A program made the translations under genes and the position numbers. A stretch of 64,000 bases of DNA from Acidobacteriota bacterium (GTDB taxonomy: Bacteria; Acidobacteriota; Terriglobia; Terriglobales; Acidobacteriaceae). Shown here piece by piece: positions 8,459-18,646 of this stretch. The DNA lies in assembly GCA_025359885.1 (NCBI GenBank), contig JANYDG010000077.1, forward strand, positions 1 to 64,000, in the 5' to 3' direction. Numbering within the stretch: the stretch's first letter is position 1; each line of letters starts with the position of its first letter. The notes under the pieces are model-generated. The model searched no databases, was not told the origin of the DNA, and saw nothing but the letters and a program-made list of their open reading frames with translations.

Positions 8459-10399
8459 TTGGCTGCAATCCTTGCTGTTTTGCTAACCGGCTGTTTGCCG
8501 AAACCACCAAACAACAATCTTGAGGTGGACACCACCCTTGGCAAAGTCGTCACTGGCGGTTCGGTCTTCACACCACTTGGATCTCAGCCGGTCACCGGTC
8601 AGTGGGTGGCGGATATACCTGCCAGCTCTGCCGCCAATCCTGGCCACATCGCCCCTCTAGGTAGCCTCTACAGCTTCTCGGGCGAAACATCCCCATTTAA
8701 CTCGGTAGCCACAGGATTGGGATATTGGCCTACTTATCTTTCAGAGACGAATACCCGAATGCCAGCCTATTGGGATTTTGCGTGGCAACATCCGTCGTAT
8801 TGTGTCGATGTTGCGAACGCGCCCTATGGGCCTCTGGCGAATCCACTCGTCGTAACAGACTCGATTCTGCTGCCAAACTACAACTCTACGCACGGGCCGG
8901 TTGAGCGATTCAACTGTTTTATCAACAGCCCAGCGAACCCAGATTTTATCCCCACTGAAGTGAGTCCGCAGGTTGTCTTGGACGATGCGTTGCCCGCTAC
9001 TTTGCGAGTGTCAGCTTTTGTGCCCATCAATGCCGCTGCGTCTATAACCAATTTGAGATTGTTCTCTACATCTCTTACGAATCCGGCAAACGTCACAGCA
9101 CAATCTGTCGCGGCCGATGGCAGCAGCGCTGTATTCCCCTATCCAAGAGACTCTAGCGGCCACTCGCTTCCATCGGGTGCCTACATCACGACGATCACAA
9201 CCGATCCCGTTGGCACCGACCAGACCACAAATGGCATGGAGCCGATCTATATCGCGCACGACGATACGACCTACACTTCAGCATTCGGTCTTGATGTAGC
9301 AATACCTACCGAAACCACCACTACGTACATTTACCAACGCTCCAACGTTAACAACAGCTGCATCAGCCCACCGACTGTCACGACTAATGTGTACGGGGGC
9401 AGTTCTTTGCCATTGGTCACACTACCAACGCTTGGAAAGCTCGCTGTAGGCAGTTCCACAAACACAATTGCCGTAGGTACAAATCCGACGATTGTCGTCC
9501 CGTACAATTCACAATTGCAGCAATACGCGAACGGCATGAATGACCCATGCGGCTCTTATGTCAACACAACCTACACGGGAGCGCAGTCTGCACTGGTGGT
9601 GAACACGGGTAGTAATAATGTGTCGCTCGTGAACATCGGACAATACGCTTACCCTACTGGGACAGTCGTTGTGGGAACGCAGCCAGTCGCCGCGGTCATC
9701 AACTCGGCGGGTACTCTTGCCTATATAGCGAACTACGGAAGCGGAACCATTTCAGAGATCAATCTTGCAAACGTGCAGTTGACGCGAACTCTCAGCGTCA
9801 TGTCGCACCCAACCGCCCTTTCTTATGATTCGAGCGGGAACTTGTGGGTCGGTGGTCAGGGTTATCTGAAAAAAATCAATATATCGACGTGGGCGGTGGC
9901 ATCTACGATTCCGGTCGATGGAACTATAACCGGTATGAGCTACGACGCAAATCAAGCCCTATTCGTGAATACTGTGCTGCAAAACGGTAACGCCACATCG
10001 CCGAGCAATGGTTCTACGCAGGCATTGGCTATCGCTTACAGCACATCAGCAGCTACATCTTATTCGACGACGCTTCTCGTTAATCCGGTGACCGGAACTT
10101 CCGCAGTGTCCGCTATAAGCTCCAATGCGACGCCGTATGCGCAGTCGAGTCTAAACTCTCATCTCGCGTATCCAGGACAGACCGCATTTAATCCGCCAAT
10201 TTACTCCTCCTCGAACGGAGACTTAATCGCGACAGCGAACGGCAACAGCTTTACCGTTTCCGTACTCGCGTCCGGCAAGGTGCTGATTAACGGAACGCTG
10301 CCGCATCCAATTCGTGGAGTCAAGCTGACAACGACGATGCTCTACTTCACGATGGCAGAAAGCAATTCGCTTGTGACTCTTCCAATCCAATTGCCTTAA
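8459..10399 (+). CDS. Surface lipoprotein with YVTN-type beta-propeller repeats, possibly phase-variable
   Basis: Large predicted lipoprotein of unknown ligand. As written, the frame can only start at a TTG (8459) with no ribosome site, giving a hydrophobic signal with lipobox LTGC but no basic N-terminus. Reading from TTG 8415 through a poly-C tract one base longer would give MKTVFTPPPQYCLLSLAA before the same lipobox, a proper signal. Residues of about 50-300 are Ser/Thr/Asn-rich; from about 375 there are propeller blades such as SALVVNTGSNNVSLVNIGQ and AYIANYGSGTISEINLA. Codon use is much less G-rich than the surroundings and fits horizontal acquisition. The PagL-like gene follows 47 bases later on the same strand, so the two may be co-transcribed. 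Confidence 0.75.
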   Translation: MAAILAVLLTGCLPKPPNNNLEVDTTLGKVVTGGSVFTPLGSQPVTGQWVADIPASSAANPGHIAPLGSLYSFSGETSPFNSVATGLGYWPTYLSETNTRMPAYWDFAWQHPSYCVDVANAPYGPLANPLVVTDSILLPNYNSTHGPVERFNCFINSPANPDFIPTEVSPQVVLDDALPATLRVSAFVPINAAASITNLRLFSTSLTNPANVTAQSVAADGSSAVFPYPRDSSGHSLPSGAYITTITTDPVGTDQTTNGMEPIYIAHDDTTYTSAFGLDVAIPTETTTTYIYQRSNVNNSCISPPTVTTNVYGGSSLPLVTLPTLGKLAVGSSTNTIAVGTNPTIVVPYNSQLQQYANGMNDPCGSYVNTTYTGAQSALVVNTGSNNVSLVNIGQYAYPTGTVVVGTQPVAAVINSAGTLAYIANYGSGTISEINLANVQLTRTLSVMSHPTALSYDSSGNLWVGGQGYLKKINISTWAVASTIPVDGTITGMSYDANQALFVNTVLQNGNATSPSNGSTQALAIAYSTSAATSYSTTLLVNPVTGTSAVSAISSNATPYAQSSLNSHLAYPGQTAFNPPIYSSSNGDLIATANGNSFTVSVLASGKVLINGTLPHPIRGVKLTTTMLYFTMAESNSLVTLPIQLP

Positions 10400-10446
10400 T
10401 AGCAAAGGACAGATATGAGGATCGACAATCACCCCGAGGTATTTTG

Positions 10447-11175
10447 ATGGCTAACTACGCTTATAGGCTGCTATTGCTCAGCTTAGTCCTTATCCACCCA
10501 GCTTTTGGGCAGTCAGCGAAGAACCTTGGTGGGCGGCAGGCACTTGGGGTATCGGTGAGCTATGCGCCAACTTCAAGCGACCTGCTCCTGGGCATTGCGG
10601 AAAAAAGACGTACATTGTCACTGGGAGGTGAATACTCCAGGCGACTGTGGAGCAGTGGCAATTTTTTTCTTGAGTACGCAGGGAGTATCGAACCATTTTT
10701 TCGGGAGAGTGATCCCACGCTCGTCGGCACAATTTCAGTACCCATCGCGGGGTTTCCGCCCGTGATTCAGCACACGGCGTCCGAACGCGTCATCCGAGTG
10801 AGCCATGCTGCGATAGGTGAGTCTTGCGGCGGCAGCTGTGTTCCTATCTATGGGCTATATGGCAGGGAGAATACCTATGCGTTCGCGGCCTCGCCGATCG
10901 GGGGAAGGTTTGGACTCTTCCAGGGAAAGCGACTTCAGCCTGGCTTTATGGCGAACACCGGCTTTGTGATCGCATCGCGCGACCTCCCTATCGATAATGC
11001 CGCAGGCTTCAATTATCAGTTTTCTTTCGGTCCTGGCGTTGAGGTTTATACGGCGCAGAGAACAGCATTTCGCTTGGAGTATGTTTTTCGCCATATCTCC
11101 AATGCAGATTCTGGAAAATATAATCCAGGAATCGATCAAGGTGTTTTTCGACTTTCTTTGTACCGTTATTGGTAA
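10447..11175 (+). CDS. Acyloxyacyl hydrolase, PagL-like lipid A 3-O-deacylase
   Basis: Predicted outer-membrane beta-barrel enzyme that removes a fatty acid from lipid A. It has a signal peptide (residues 1-21, PAFGQ), alternating beta-strand sequence, and the C-terminal family signature FRHISNADSGKYNPGID with His216 and Ser218. Known PagL uses His, Ser and a Glu 12 residues after the Ser; here that position is Asp230. The final residues end in aromatic YRYW, as expected for an outer-membrane barrel. GAGGT lies six bases before the ATG at 10447; a TTG one codon earlier is less likely. Base composition matches the preceding lipoprotein, not the neighbours. Confidence 0.8.
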   Translation: MANYAYRLLLLSLVLIHPAFGQSAKNLGGRQALGVSVSYAPTSSDLLLGIAEKRRTLSLGGEYSRRLWSSGNFFLEYAGSIEPFFRESDPTLVGTISVPIAGFPPVIQHTASERVIRVSHAAIGESCGGSCVPIYGLYGRENTYAFAASPIGGRFGLFQGKRLQPGFMANTGFVIASRDLPIDNAAGFNYQFSFGPGVEVYTAQRTAFRLEYVFRHISNADSGKYNPGIDQGVFRLSLYRYW

Positions 11176-11248
11176 AGGCTTCCAGATGCTTGGCCGCCAC
11201 CCAATCGAATTCAAAGAGCGGCAATGTCGTTGCCTTTGAGGGACTCAT
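11176..11248 (-). pseudogene. Possible N-terminal remnant of an unknown gene
   Basis: The minus strand reads MSPSKATTLPLFEFDWVAAK then HLEAF up to the stop codon of the PagL-like gene, beyond which the frame is merely antisense. Codons are GC-rich like tgt. It could be the start of a gene interrupted when the island arrived. The evidence is slight. Confidence 0.2.
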
Positions 11249-11286
11249 CTACCGAAAGGGCAGCGGTTGCTAAGGCAGAGCCACGG

Positions 11287-12477
<1,191 letters not shown>

Positions 12478-12549
12478 GCGGGTTTGCCTGTTGGGATGAT
12501 TGCGGAGAAGCTTGTTGATGGTTTCACAATGGGCGACCTGATTCTGGAC

Positions 12550-12555
12550 TATACT
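12550..12555 (+). promoter_or_regulatory. -10 hexamer TATACT upstream of the TetR gene
   Basis: TATACT lies 24 bases before the ATG, with the strong site GAGGAGG (12568-12574) between them. No clear -35 was found. An operator for the regulator may lie here, but no palindrome was recognised. Confidence 0.45.
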
Positions 12556-12579
12556 TTCTGCAATTCCGAGGAGGATGCA

Positions 12580-13158
12580 ATGGCGCGCACGAAAGAGTTT
12601 GATCCGGAAGTGGCGGTGCAGGCGGCGGTGGGAGTTTTCTGGCGCGACGGGTATGAACGGGCTTCGCTGGATGAGTTGATGAAGGCGATGGGCATCGCGC
12701 GTCAGAGCCTCTATGACACGTTTGGCGATAAGCGGAAGCTTTATCTGCGGGCGTTGAAGCGGTATCGGGATGACCAGTTGGCGGCGACGAAAAAGATATT
12801 TGCCGAGGGGCGGCCGGTGAAGAAATGCTTCCGCGAGTTACTGGTTGGTTTGAGCGAATCAACCAAGGACAAACTGCTGCTGGGATGCCTGTTGGTTAGC
12901 GCGAATATCGAACGGGCGCAGGGCGATGAAGAGGTGGCGGAACTGCTGGAGGGGAACCAGAAAGCGGTGGAGATGATCTATCGCGACGCGCTGGAGCGGG
13001 CACAAAAGGCGGGTGAGCTGGGGAAGAAGAAAGATGCGGCGGCGCTGGCGCGGTTTTTTGTGGCTACGGTGCAGGGGATGCATGCGATGGGGCGGGTGGT
13101 GCCGAAGCACAAGCCGCTGGCGGCGGTGGCGGCGATTGCGCTGGAGGCGCTGGATTAG
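12580..13158 (+). CDS. TetR/AcrR-family transcriptional regulator
   Basis: DNA-binding repressor-type protein of 192 residues. The N-terminal helix-turn-helix domain reads AVQAAVGVFWRDGYERASLD then ELMKAMGIARQSLYDTFGDK, the classic TetR pattern (about residues 10-55). The helical C-terminal ligand domain contains LLLGCLLVSANIERA and FFVATVQGMHAMGR, typical of the C-terminal subgroup found in YcdC/ComR-like regulators. The start is fixed by GAGGAGG five bases before the ATG; the frame is open upstream but that part overlaps the tgt control region. No target gene is adjacent on the same strand, so its regulon is unknown; the divergent tgt is not an obvious target. Confidence 0.93.
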   Translation: MARTKEFDPEVAVQAAVGVFWRDGYERASLDELMKAMGIARQSLYDTFGDKRKLYLRALKRYRDDQLAATKKIFAEGRPVKKCFRELLVGLSESTKDKLLLGCLLVSANIERAQGDEEVAELLEGNQKAVEMIYRDALERAQKAGELGKKKDAAALARFFVATVQGMHAMGRVVPKHKPLAAVAAIALEALD

Positions 13159-13367
13159 GGATGGAGAGTGGCTATGGGATTCACAAGTTGCGACTGGATA
13201 GATTTATAGATTCTGGAATCTGAACTTGTTGTGGATTTTTGAATCCAGAACCTCAGGAACGAGGGGAGTCTCATCCCACCCTGGCCGAAACAACAACGAC
13301 CTGGCCAGGGCGGGGACCCGGATTTCTTCAACAGCATACGGTCGGCGATCAGTTAGCCGACTTCAGG

Positions 13368-13613
13368 TTAGCCGACGACGGAGCGGATTTTGGCTTCGAT
13401 CATGCTGCATGGGACGAAGATGGGCTTTTCGGTGCAGTGGATGGTGAGGGATTCCGAGGGCTGATCGTAGTTCCAGGTGAAGTCGAGGCCCTGATAGGTT
13501 GTTTGGCCGCTGTCGCCGGTGAGGGCGAGGCCCTGTGATTGAGCGTTGACGAGAAGCGCGGCGTACTTTTCGGCAGTGATGCCGGAAAAGGTCATGGGTG
13601 CACAGTTGGACAT
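13368..13613 (-). CDS. Conserved small protein of unknown function
   Basis: An 81-residue protein that I do not recognise. It begins MSNCAPMTFSGITAEKYAAL and has a mixed composition (FTWNYDQPSESLTIHC, KPIFVPCSMIEAKIRSVVG) compatible with a small alpha/beta cytosolic domain; there is no signal peptide or membrane helix. AAGGAG lies nine bases before the ATG at 13613. A GTG six codons upstream would place that site inside the coding region. It is transcribed toward the TetR gene, and the 209-base gap between their ends holds a CCCTGGCC/GGCCAGGG hairpin (13279-13310) without a T tract. Confidence 0.7.
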   Translation of the reverse strand: MSNCAPMTFSGITAEKYAALLVNAQSQGLALTGDSGQTTYQGLDFTWNYDQPSESLTIHCTEKPIFVPCSMIEAKIRSVVG

Positions 13614-13791
13614 GCTGTAAAACTCCTTCACCTAAGACCGTAGCAAAGTGGGGGGTAATTGTCGGCAACCGGGAGAGAGAAAGTTTTCCGGGTCGGATCA
13701 GCGCCAATCTCTGTCTCCCAGGCGCGAAAAATCCGGTCCTGGGGCACGCCGATTTACTTCATTTCACCCATGGGGACCGAGGGCATCAGGA

Positions 13792-15069
13792 TTAGAAACG
13801 GGATGCGACGAGCGCGATGGCGGCGATGAGCGGGACGACGAGCCAGGCGGGGGCTTTGGCAAATACGAGCAGCGCCAGGGCGGCCAGGGCGAGTGCGACA
13901 TCGGCGGGGGAGTGGAGCGTGGCCATGCAGAGGGGCTGGATGAGGGCGGCGAGCAGGATGCCGACGACCGAGGCGTTGACGGCGTGAAGGGCGGCGCGAA
14001 TAAGGGGATTGGCGCGGAGGCGGGACCACCAGGGGAGGACGGCGGTGACGGCGAGCAGGCCGGGGAGGAAGAGGGCGAGCAGGGCGATTGTTCCGTAGAG
14101 GAGTGGGTTTGGCGAGGGGCGGATGGCGCTGCCGAGGTAGGCGGCGAGAGCGAAGACGGGGCCGGGGAGTGCCTGGGCTGCTCCGTAGCCGGCGAGGAAG
14201 GTGGATTGAGGGAGCCAGCCGGGGGCGACGACGGTGGATTCGAGCAGGGGCAGGACGACGTGACCGCCGCCGAAGACGAGGGCTCCCGAGCGGTAAAAGG
14301 CAGCGGCCAGCGTGGCTGCTGAGAGGCCCGACACGGGGACGAGCGAGGCGGCGAGGAGCAGCGAAAAGAGAATGCCGGCGGCGAGTCCGATGGATCTGGG
14401 GATCTGGATGGGGAGAATTTCGGCGTTGGCGTGAGGGTGATTGCGGAACAGGAGCTGGCCAATCGTGGCGGCGAGGGCGATGACGGCGAGCGTGGTGAAC
14501 GGGCCGGGAAACTTGAGCAGAATGGCAGCGGCAACTGCGGCGATGAGGATGCGCTTGAGGTCTGGGGCGAGAGACCGCTGCATGGAGAGCACGGCCTGGG
14601 CGACGACGGCGACAGCAACGAGGGCGAGACCGTGGAGCAGTGCCAGGGCCAGGGTTCCGTTGAGGGCGGCGTGCGTGGCGGCAAACGCGAACATGAGCAG
14701 GGCTGATGGAAGGGTGAATCCGGCGAATGCGGCGAGGCCGCCGGGCAGGCCCGCGCGGAGAATGCCGAGGGCGAAGGCGACCTGGGAGCTGGCGGGACCG
14801 GGCAGGGACTGGGCGAGGGCGATGAGTTCGGCGAGGGTTTCCTGCGAGCACCAGCGGCGGCGAGTGATGAACTCCTTTTGATAGTAGCCGAGGTGGGCGA
14901 TGGGCCCGCCAAAGCTGGTGCAGCCGAGGCGCAGGAAGACGAGGAAGACTTCGAGGGTGGAGCGGAGGCTGTTGATCAGCGCCGCCATTTCTGGTGTGAA
15001 CTTTGCGATGAACGAGGCGACCTGTTCCTCGGCCAGAGCGGGGTCGGGAGCTGAGGTCGGTTTCTTCAT
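13792..15069 (-). CDS. chrA: Chromate transporter, two-domain ChrA family
   Basis: Inner-membrane CHR-family permease, known for exporting chromate; the physiological substrate here is not proven. The 425-residue protein contains two homologous halves, each opening with the family pattern: LGCTSFGGPIAHLGYYQKEF in the first and ALVFGGGHVVLPLLESTVV in the second. Each is followed by the conserved SLPGPASSQVAFALG or ALPGPVFALAAYLGS segment and several hydrophobic helices. This is the long form, in contrast to split short-chain pairs. The ATG at 15069 (MKKPTSAPD) is chosen because the long open frame before it is antisense to the next gene. No chrB regulator is adjacent. Confidence 0.92.
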   Translation of the reverse strand: MKKPTSAPDPALAEEQVASFIAKFTPEMAALINSLRSTLEVFLVFLRLGCTSFGGPIAHLGYYQKEFITRRRWCSQETLAELIALAQSLPGPASSQVAFALGILRAGLPGGLAAFAGFTLPSALLMFAFAATHAALNGTLALALLHGLALVAVAVVAQAVLSMQRSLAPDLKRILIAAVAAAILLKFPGPFTTLAVIALAATIGQLLFRNHPHANAEILPIQIPRSIGLAAGILFSLLLAASLVPVSGLSAATLAAAFYRSGALVFGGGHVVLPLLESTVVAPGWLPQSTFLAGYGAAQALPGPVFALAAYLGSAIRPSPNPLLYGTIALLALFLPGLLAVTAVLPWWSRLRANPLIRAALHAVNASVVGILLAALIQPLCMATLHSPADVALALAALALLVFAKAPAWLVVPLIAAIALVASRF

Positions 15070-15177
15070 CGAAGGACCATGTGTGGCGACGATAGCATTG
15101 GCTTTGCGGGGAAGACAAGGAGGATGCGAAGGGAGACAGGCGTCGGTTATAGTGAATTGTTCGCTGGAGGGGGTTTG

Positions 15178-16230
15178 ATGGCGGTTCGATATGGGTTGGG
15201 TGTGATGGTGCTGGGTTTGGTGGCGGCTGCGGGTGGTGTGGCGCAGACGGGGGGGCGGTTGCTGGTGGTGGAAAAGGGCGCGCAGGCGCTGGGCGTGGTG
15301 GATCCTACAGCCAAAGAAGCTACGGGCAAATCGGTGGTCTCGATTTCGGAAGGGGCTCTGCCGGGCAAGGATACCGGGCATGAAGTGGCTGCTTCGCGGG
15401 ATGGGAAGCTGGCGTATGTGCCGATCTATGGGGACTCCGGGGTAGGAAGTCCGGGCACAGATGGGCACATGATGGTGGTCATCGACCTGGCGACGCAGAA
15501 GGTGGTCAACACAGTGGATTTTGGTCATCCGGTGCGGCCGCATTTGCCGGTGCTGGGGCCTGCGGTGGCGGGGCATCCTGACGGCCTGCTGTATGTGACG
15601 ACGGAGCTGGACAAGACGGTAACGGTGATTGACCCGACGACGATGAAGATGATCGGGGCGGTTCCGACGGGTGCGGTGCAGAGCCACATGCTGGCGGTTT
15701 CGCATGACGGCAAGCGTGGTTACACGGCCAATGTGAGGCCGGGGACGGTTTCGGTGCTGGACCTGGTGGGACGCAAGACTGTGGCGGTGATTCCGGTGTC
15801 TGGGATGACGCAGCGGATTTCGATTTCAAAGGACGACCGCTGGGTGTTTACCAGCGACCAGACCAAACCGGAGCTGGTGGTCATCGATACGAAGACAAAT
15901 TCAATCAGTCGGCGGGTCGCGCTGCCGGGCCTGGGGTATGGAAGCGCTTCGACGGTGGACGGGCGCTGGCTGCTGGTGGCGCTGGATGTCGCGGACAAAG
16001 TGGCCGTAGTCGACTTGAAGACGTGGACGGTGGCGCGGACAATCGATGCTCTGGATGCTCCCCAGGCGGTGGTGATGAGCCCCGACGGGAAAGCGGCGTA
16101 TGTTTCGTGCCAGACGAGCGGGCGCGCGGCTGAAATTGCCCTGGAGGGGGAACCCGCCGACTGGAAGGTGAAGCGGATGATTCTGGTGGGCAAGGGCGCG
16201 GACGGGCTTGCCTGGGCGGCTGGGCAGTAG
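15178..16230 (+). CDS. Secreted YVTN/cytochrome-D1-like beta-propeller protein
   Basis: Predicted periplasmic seven-bladed propeller of 350 residues with unknown ligand. A signal peptide (residues 1-22, GGVAQT) precedes repeated blades with the family pattern: RLLVVEKGAQALGVVDPT, KTVTVIDPTTMKMIGAVPTG, GYTANVRPGTVSVLDLVGRK, ELVVIDTKTNSISRRVALPG and DKVAVVDLKTWTVARTIDAL. GGAGG lies seven bases before the ATG at 15178 and TATAGT (15148-15153) serves as a plausible -10, so the longer upstream frame is rejected. It is divergent from the chromate transporter. Such proteins are common in Acidobacteria, often as sensors or partners of secreted enzymes; no specific role can be inferred. Confidence 0.88.
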   Translation: MAVRYGLGVMVLGLVAAAGGVAQTGGRLLVVEKGAQALGVVDPTAKEATGKSVVSISEGALPGKDTGHEVAASRDGKLAYVPIYGDSGVGSPGTDGHMMVVIDLATQKVVNTVDFGHPVRPHLPVLGPAVAGHPDGLLYVTTELDKTVTVIDPTTMKMIGAVPTGAVQSHMLAVSHDGKRGYTANVRPGTVSVLDLVGRKTVAVIPVSGMTQRISISKDDRWVFTSDQTKPELVVIDTKTNSISRRVALPGLGYGSASTVDGRWLLVALDVADKVAVVDLKTWTVARTIDALDAPQAVVMSPDGKAAYVSCQTSGRAAEIALEGEPADWKVKRMILVGKGADGLAWAAGQ

Positions 16231-16272
16231 GTGTCGTGTAACCCTGGAGGGCTCAGAGCACTCTCACCTGGT

Positions 16273-17070
16273 ATGAAGAGTCTGAGTCTGGTGGGTGGAG
16301 TGTTGCTGGCATGTGCGGCGGTCGGCCTGTGTCCTTTGGGACTGCTGTTGCAGCCGAGGGTAGTGGGGGCGGCGAGCGACGCCGGGCCGGCGGTTCCGGT
16401 TCCCGCCGTTCCGGTTTTGGTGGAACTTTTTACTTCAGAGGGCTGCTCAAGTTGTCCACCGGCCGATGCTTTGCTGGCGAGGCTGGACGCGACGCAGCCG
16501 GTCGCCGGGGCGCGGGTGATCGTGCTCAGCGAGCATGTGACGTACTGGAATCATCTGGGGTGGCGGGATCCGTTTTCGCTGGACGCCATGACTGAGCGGC
16601 AGCAGAAGTATGCGGACCGATTTGGGCTGGGCGAAGTGTATAAGCCTCAGGTGGTGGTGGATGGCGCCGCAGAGCTGGTAGGCAGCGACGCGCGGGGGCT
16701 GGAGCGGGCGATTGCAAAATCCGCATCGATGGCGAAGTCGGAGCTGAAGATCGAGTCGGCTGCGGTAGCGGGCGGGGAGCTGCGGTTTGCGGTTCGCGGC
16801 AGCCTGGCGGCAGGGTCGATTTTGATGGCCGCAGTGGCGGAGGATGCTGCCGAGTCTGCCGTGCTGCGCGGGGAGAATTCAGGGCGGACTCTGAAGCATG
16901 TAGCGGTTGTCCGGGGGATGGAGGCACTCCCGGGAGGGTCTGCCGACGGGCGGCAGCTGGCGATGAAGCTGGCGAGTGAGGCCCACGGGCCGCTGCGGTT
17001 GGTGGTGTTTGACGTTGAGGCCAGAAGCGGGCGGGTGATGGCGGTGGCGGAGAAGGCGATTCCCCGGTAA
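16273..17070 (+). CDS. DUF1223 thioredoxin-fold protein, secreted
   Basis: Member of the DUF1223 family, extracytoplasmic, function unknown. The 265-residue protein has a hydrophobic signal (about residues 5-22) and then the diagnostic start of the domain PVLVELFTSEGCSSCPPADA, with a CSSC pair in a thioredoxin-like position. VIVLSEHVTYWNHLGWRDPF and YKPQVVVDGAAELVGSD are further family segments. The C-terminal third is less conserved. The ATG at 16273 is preferred because it starts the signal peptide; a GTG at 16231, immediately after the preceding stop, gives a longer and less signal-like head. It lies 42 bases after the propeller gene and may share its transcript. Confidence 0.85.
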   Translation: MKSLSLVGGVLLACAAVGLCPLGLLLQPRVVGAASDAGPAVPVPAVPVLVELFTSEGCSSCPPADALLARLDATQPVAGARVIVLSEHVTYWNHLGWRDPFSLDAMTERQQKYADRFGLGEVYKPQVVVDGAAELVGSDARGLERAIAKSASMAKSELKIESAAVAGGELRFAVRGSLAAGSILMAAVAEDAAESAVLRGENSGRTLKHVAVVRGMEALPGGSADGRQLAMKLASEAHGPLRLVVFDVEARSGRVMAVAEKAIPR

Positions 17071-17152
17071 CCGGCGGTGCAAAGTGAAATCGAAGTGATA
17101 GAAATCCCCAATTCCAGTGCGGCTGAGCGCGCCTTTCTGGCGTGGTTGGGGC

Positions 17153-17158
17153 TAGAAT
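17153..17158 (+). promoter_or_regulatory. -10 hexamer TAGAAT of glyA (leaderless)
   Basis: TAGAAT ends exactly six bases before the ATG of glyA, and no ribosome-binding site is present. Transcription would start at the A of the start codon. Confidence 0.5.
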
Positions 17159-17164
17159 TCAACT

Positions 17165-18457
17165 ATGACTGATCGTTTACAAAAAGATTTTTCCCGTACG
17201 CTGGCCCAGGCTGATGCCGAGGTGGCGGCTGCCATTGACCATGAAGCGCTGCGCCAGCATGAAGGGCTGGAGATGATTGCCAGCGAAAACTTCGTCTCGG
17301 AGGCGGTGCTGGAGGCGGCGGGTTCGGTGTTCACGAACAAGTATGCCGAAGGGTATCCGGGGCGTCGCTACTACGGCGGCTGTGAGTATGCCGACGTGGT
17401 CGAGAACCTGGCGCGGGACCGGGCGAAGCAGCTTTTCGGGGCGGAGCACGCCAATGTGCAGCCGCACTCCGGATCGCAGGCCAATGCGGCGGCGTACATG
17501 GCGGTGCTGGAGCATGGCGATACGATTCTGGGCCTGGACCTGGCGCATGGCGGCCATCTGACGCACGGGCACAAGCTTAGCTTCAGCGGGAAGCAGTTCC
17601 GGCCGACGTTCTACACGGTTCGCAAGGACACGGAATTGATCGACTACGACGAGCTGGAGTCGATTGCGGTGCGCGAGCAGCCGAAGGTGATCATCGGCGG
17701 GGCGAGCGCGTATTCGCGTATCTGGGAGTTTGGCCGGATGCGGGAGATTGCCGACAAGGTCGGCGCGAAGTTAATGATCGATATGGCGCATATTGCCGGG
17801 CTGGTGGCGGGTGGGGTGCATCCCTCGCCGGTGCCGCATGCGCAGATTGTGACGACGACGACGCACAAGACGCTGCGTGGGCCGCGGGCAGGGCTGATTC
17901 TCTGCGAACAGGGGCTGGCGGCGTCGATTGACCGCGCGGTATTTCCTGGGCAGCAGGGCGGACCGCTGGTGCATATTGTGGCGGCCAAGGCGGTTGCGTT
18001 CAAAGAAGCGCTGGAGCCGAGCTTTGCGGATTACGCAGCGCAGGTAGTGGCCAATGCGCAGGCGCTGGCGGCTGGGTTGCAGGCTGGCGGCTGGCGGATT
18101 ATCTCGGGCGGCACGGACAACCACGTGATGCTGGTGGACGTGTTTGTGCGCGGGATTCTTGGGTCAGAGGCGGAACTGGCGCTGGGCAAGGCGGGGATTA
18201 CGGTGAACAAGAACGCGATTCCGTATGACACCAATCCGCCGCTGAAGCCATCGGGGATTCGCGTGGGTACGCCGGCGCTGACGACGCGCGGCATGAAGGA
18301 GCCGGAGATGCGGCAGATTGCAGCGTGGATCGGGCAGGCGCTGGAGAGCCGCGCGGATGATGCGGCGCTGGGGCGGATTCGCGGGGAAGTTGCGGAGATG
18401 GCGAACCGGTTCCCGCTCTATGCCTGGCGGCGCGAGGCGGTTGCGGTCGGGGTGTAG
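17165..18457 (+). CDS. glyA: Serine hydroxymethyltransferase
   Basis: PLP enzyme that interconverts serine and glycine and supplies methylene-tetrahydrofolate. The 430-residue length is normal. Signatures include [73 protein letters not shown] in the variant [10 protein letters not shown], and the PLP lysine in [15 protein letters not shown] (Lys235). [20 protein letters not shown] marks the C-terminal domain. The start is fixed by the family N-terminus; only a promoter hexamer, not a ribosome site, precedes it. It stands alone with a strong terminator downstream. Confidence 0.98.
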   Translation: MTDRLQKDFSRTLAQADAEVAAAIDHEALRQHEGLEMIASENFVSEAVLEAAGSVFTNKYAEGYPGRRYYGGCEYADVVENLARDRAKQLFGAEHANVQPHSGSQANAAAYMAVLEHGDTILGLDLAHGGHLTHGHKLSFSGKQFRPTFYTVRKDTELIDYDELESIAVREQPKVIIGGASAYSRIWEFGRMREIADKVGAKLMIDMAHIAGLVAGGVHPSPVPHAQIVTTTTHKTLRGPRAGLILCEQGLAASIDRAVFPGQQGGPLVHIVAAKAVAFKEALEPSFADYAAQVVANAQALAAGLQAGGWRIISGGTDNHVMLVDVFVRGILGSEAELALGKAGITVNKNAIPYDTNPPLKPSGIRVGTPALTTRGMKEPEMRQIAAWIGQALESRADDAALGRIRGEVAEMANRFPLYAWRREAVAVGV

Positions 18458-18537
18458 GTGGTTCCCTCCCTTGGCGCAGAAAGCGCGCAGAGGGTGGGGC
18501 ACCTGGATTGGTTTGGATGAGTTTTCAGGATGGACAA

Positions 18538-18568
18538 AAAGGCCTTTCCCTGCGGGGAGAGGCCTTTG
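18538..18568. terminator. Strong intrinsic terminator after glyA
   Basis: AAAGGCCTTTCCC pairs with GGGGAGAGGCCTTT (one wobble) around a three-base turn, preceded by AAAAA and ending in TTT. The symmetrical A and T flanks allow use in both directions. Confidence 0.75.
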
Positions 18569-18646
18569 CTGTTTGTGGCGATGTACAGGACGGGCAAGCG
18601 GAATATAGGATGGGCCTGCCCTGACTTTCTCGATTGAGGTTTCCTG

